Assembly (NCBI GenBank): GCA_026260175.1
Contig: JAKCWW010011138.1
Coordinates: 1-20,058, forward strand
Length of the DNA stretch: 20,058 bases
Direction of reading: 5' to 3'
Source: Reticulitermes lucifugus
Lineage: Eukaryota; Arthropoda; Insecta; Blattodea; Rhinotermitidae
The notes below the pieces were generated by a model that ran no database searches, was not told where the DNA came from, and was given only the letters and a program-made list of their open reading frames with translations. The position numbers were made by a program, and so were the translations under genes. Positions 17,674 through 20,058 of the stretch are shown here, piece after piece. Position 1 is the first letter of the stretch. The number at the start of each line of letters is the position of its first letter.

Positions 17674-17730
17674 CTGCGGTCTTCTGAGATATTACCACAC
17701 GACGCCGCGTAATACTCCAGAAGACCGCAG
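17674..17730. repeat. Perfect-stem hairpin in CpG-rich DNA
   Basis: CTGCGGTCTTCTG (17674-17686) pairs with CAGAAGACCGCAG (17718-17730) over 13 bp without mismatch. TATTAC (17690-17695) pairs with GTAATA (17709-17714) inside it, leaving a 13-nt loop. It could be the end or core of a transposable element; I could not identify the family. Confidence 0.8.
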
Positions 17731-17734
17731 ATTT

Positions 17735-18200
17735 CGTAATCAAAGGTTCCCTTTTCCCCTGCATCCACTGCAGTAAAGAAGGCAAAGTTGTATTTTATTC
17801 CTTTCCCCATATCGTATCTAGCGGAATCGGTTTCAGTTAGGTGACATATTTGCTGTCAAAGTATGCAACCGCTTTGACATTGTGACGAGACATATCCTCG
17901 CTGATCACCGACCACACTGCAACCATTCAGAAACTTGCAGGTGTTCATGACGGCCGCGGAAAACACTGAATATAATGCCGATTATTAACAATATTTTTAC
18001 TTGCATATGTAAACAATAAATTATACCTAAACAAAGTATTTAAAACGATATAATATTGTAAATAAACGTAAAATAAATATATTCTAATATACAAATAAAC
18101 GTGGAAATAACCCAGGTTACAGCATCTGCTAGGGGTGGGGCACCACACAGATAAATGAAGCTGAAACGGGGCCACGAGCAAATAAAGGTCAAGAAACTGC
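17735..18200. other. Intergenic, nothing recognised
   Basis: Moderately CpG-rich to about 17950, then strongly AT-rich to about 18110. No gene that I can support. Confidence 0.5.
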
Positions 18201-18220
18201 TTTCATCCATGGTGGATACG

Positions 18221-18228
18221 TGACGTCA
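18221..18228. promoter_or_regulatory. Perfect cAMP response element TGACGTCA
   Basis: The palindromic CREB/ATF consensus, just upstream of the CpG-rich block. A single 8-mer is expected by chance roughly once per 65 kb, so its position gives it modest weight. Confidence 0.4.
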
Positions 18229-18229
18229 G

Positions 18230-18620
18230 GGATTAAGCGTTGCAAGGTGGTATCGCACATGAATGGATTGAGGTGTTGTCAGTGTTTTAATTGCTGTTAA
18301 TAAACCGTAAAAGTGAATGACGTGTGTTGTTTTTTAGTTCGTCGAAGGACTGTCGAGATGGTGATAGTAGGCAGTTTCGTTTCGATATAACCATACTGCA
18401 TGCTCGTTAAAGCCATTCGCTGTCCACTGAAAATCAAGGTTCTCGTGCATGCATGTGGTGTGATATTTCTCAGACGTTAGCGAACGAAGCAAAGTGCGTG
18501 TAGTAACAGTTGCCCTACATTCCACTCTGTTCAGATCTTGGACCGTATTATGGATGACATTAAGGTTACGACTGAAAACTGATAGTATCATTGCTTATTA
18601 CGAACGTGGGTGCTTTTTAT
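18230..18620 (+). promoter_or_regulatory. Candidate promoter and untranslated first exon of the next gene
   Basis: About 22 CpG in about 400 bp by hand count, far more than in the introns upstream. A TCAGT initiator-like site occurs near 18279, and the block ends at a strong donor, TTTTAT then GTAAGT (18621). The AT-rich sequence after it looks intronic. The only plus-strand ATGs open very short frames (for example 18357 and 18551), so the exon, if real, is 5' untranslated. It could also serve a gene on the other strand. Confidence 0.35.
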
Positions 18621-20058
18621 GTAAGTAATGTTTGGTATAATTTCATGATTTAGTCTTTTTAACGTTGTGTAGTTATGAAATTTTTCTGCTGGTAGAACAT
18701 TGAATATAGCACATAAAATGACCCTGTGGTTAGTTACAGCACACCGTACTCTTATTTAAGAAAGTGGAATAGTATGCACATTAACGTAGAAGTTGCAGTT
18801 CCTTTACAGGTCTTTGATTTACAATTAAATTGAATCGATTGCAGACTCTGGCTCGTTCAGTCGACTGGTGGATTACAAATATTCGTTGTGAGCAGAAGGT
18901 ATTATGTTACGGAATGGTAATTGTATTAGTAAGTTGCCTATCTGCTGCTTTGGTTGACACATAATCAACTTGCATTTTTCAGCCCAGCGGTTCTAAGGCC
19001 TAATGAAGTAGAATAAGTTACTTTTAGTATATTTATGCCAAAAATATAATTTAATTTAAAATTTAAAGCATTGTGATTAGTGAGTAACCAAAGGTTAGAA
19101 GTTTTTGAGGTAGAGAACAAATATGTGGTGTATTATAGGTCTACCATTGTCATGAATATGGCTCAGCCCTCTTATTCAGTGTGCTGCTAAAAATTTCGTA
19201 GGTATCAAAGGTGGAGCAAATATGAAAAATTTGCAGTTTTTATAGTTTGAATCTGTATCAATAGTGTTGAGGTCTCTGATTCAGTAAATTGACATTTTGT
19301 ACATTTAAATGGAGCCCATGTTAATTGGCAGAGATTGCCTGCCATAGTGTAGATGTGATATGTAGTAGATCTTGAAAGTCTCAGCTGTTTGTTCATGTAC
19401 GGATTTCTGTGAATTAATAGTTATTGATTTACTTAAAACAATGCTTTCTTTCACAAGTGTATCCTATGTTTTATGTGCCAATTGGAAAAACTTAATAAAA
19501 TCAGGTAATATAATAATTATATTATTATGATTCACAGACCAAGTGCCCTGTAGTTGTAAAGTAGATCCTCTGAAACTACCTTCAAATTCTGTTAAAAATT
19601 TATTAGAAAATGATTTGTTATAATCACAGGCATTTTGCAGTGAAGTGGAGTTAGATTCCGTAACATATCTGATATGCCCTATACAGTTCATTCATTCTTT
19701 CAATCCTTTATTCAGTAATTTTATTCATCCTTTTTATCAAAACATTGACATAGGATAGATCAATAAAATACAGTATATAGGTACAAAACAATACTTTAAA
19801 ATTACATATTTGATTACAAAGTGCTAGTGAATAATTCTTCTCATGACAAATGTTGCCTTTATTTGGACTTGCAAATTAACAATGGGGGATGGGATGGTGG
19901 AGTTTTTTTTTTTTAAACATTTTTCCTTTATTTCCTTGTAAATACACATTTCTATACACACATGTTTGGAGGATTAAACAATTGTTCCATTTACCAACTG
20001 CTTATGTGGGCTAGGTATCGGAACTTCCTTCCGAACCTATATGTACAATGTTAGAAAA
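18621..20058. other. Intron-like or intergenic sequence with nothing recognised
   Basis: AT-rich with no supportable ORF. A T-run lies at about 19904-19914. If the exon at 18230-18620 is real, this would be its first intron. Confidence 0.4.

Noticed and set aside
18334..18591. 85-codon minus-strand ORF
   Set aside because: No recognisable domain; CpG-rich DNA lowers stop frequency, and the region reads better as promoter and first exon. Low confidence either way.
1..20058. CRISPR arrays, operons or phage-type systems
   Set aside because: No spaced direct repeats, and the spliced gene with long introns shows nuclear eukaryotic DNA.

Overview
The window looks like a piece of an arthropod nuclear genome, most likely an insect. 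It is AT-rich, with multi-kilobase introns full of old Tc1/mariner, piggyBac, LINE, Penelope-like and tRNA-SINE copies. The one host gene carries both a C1 and a PH domain at its C-terminus, an arrangement I recall from arthropod Sbf. The repeat style would suit a large-genome polyneopteran such as a cockroach or termite, but the sequence does not prove this.

Positions 1-12500: the last six coding exons of Sbf (SET-binding factor, the MTMR5/MTMR13 orthologue) lie on the + strand. They are 1099-1246, 1498-1710, 4111-4267, 9366-9572, 11374-11456 and 11854-11946. Joined, they give 299 residues and a TGA stop: the end of the myotubularin-like region, a complete C1 zinc finger and a C-terminal PH domain. 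All splice sites are GT/AG and the phases agree. The DENN, GRAM and pseudophosphatase parts must lie 5' of the window.

The introns hold most of the sequence. They contain four tRNA-derived SINE-like pieces (1-193, ~565-868, ~3195-3400, ~7125-7390) and a hammerhead-like motif beside a short tandem repeat (2953-3195). A Penelope-like inverted-repeat unit with hammerhead-like motifs in both arms spans 4795-5360. Dead Tc1/mariner copies lie at ~5400-6110, 6216-6912, ~7471-8405 and 9890-~10815, and a LINE 3' end at ~8520-9270.

Positions 12270-14752: a decayed piggyBac transposon on the - strand, with matching 12-bp ends and TTAA/TTAG flanks. Its left end overlaps the probable 3' UTR of Sbf. Positions 14757-18180: mostly anonymous sequence with one more mariner relic (~15905-16430), microsatellites and a strong hairpin (17674-17730).

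Positions 18200-18620: a CpG-rich stretch with a perfect CRE and a good splice donor at its end, a candidate promoter and first exon of the next gene. The rest, to 20058, looks like intron or intergenic DNA with no recognised gene.

I found no novel protein system. The most interesting signal is the hammerhead-like set, in which stem I changes on both sides between two unrelated copies while the core is kept.
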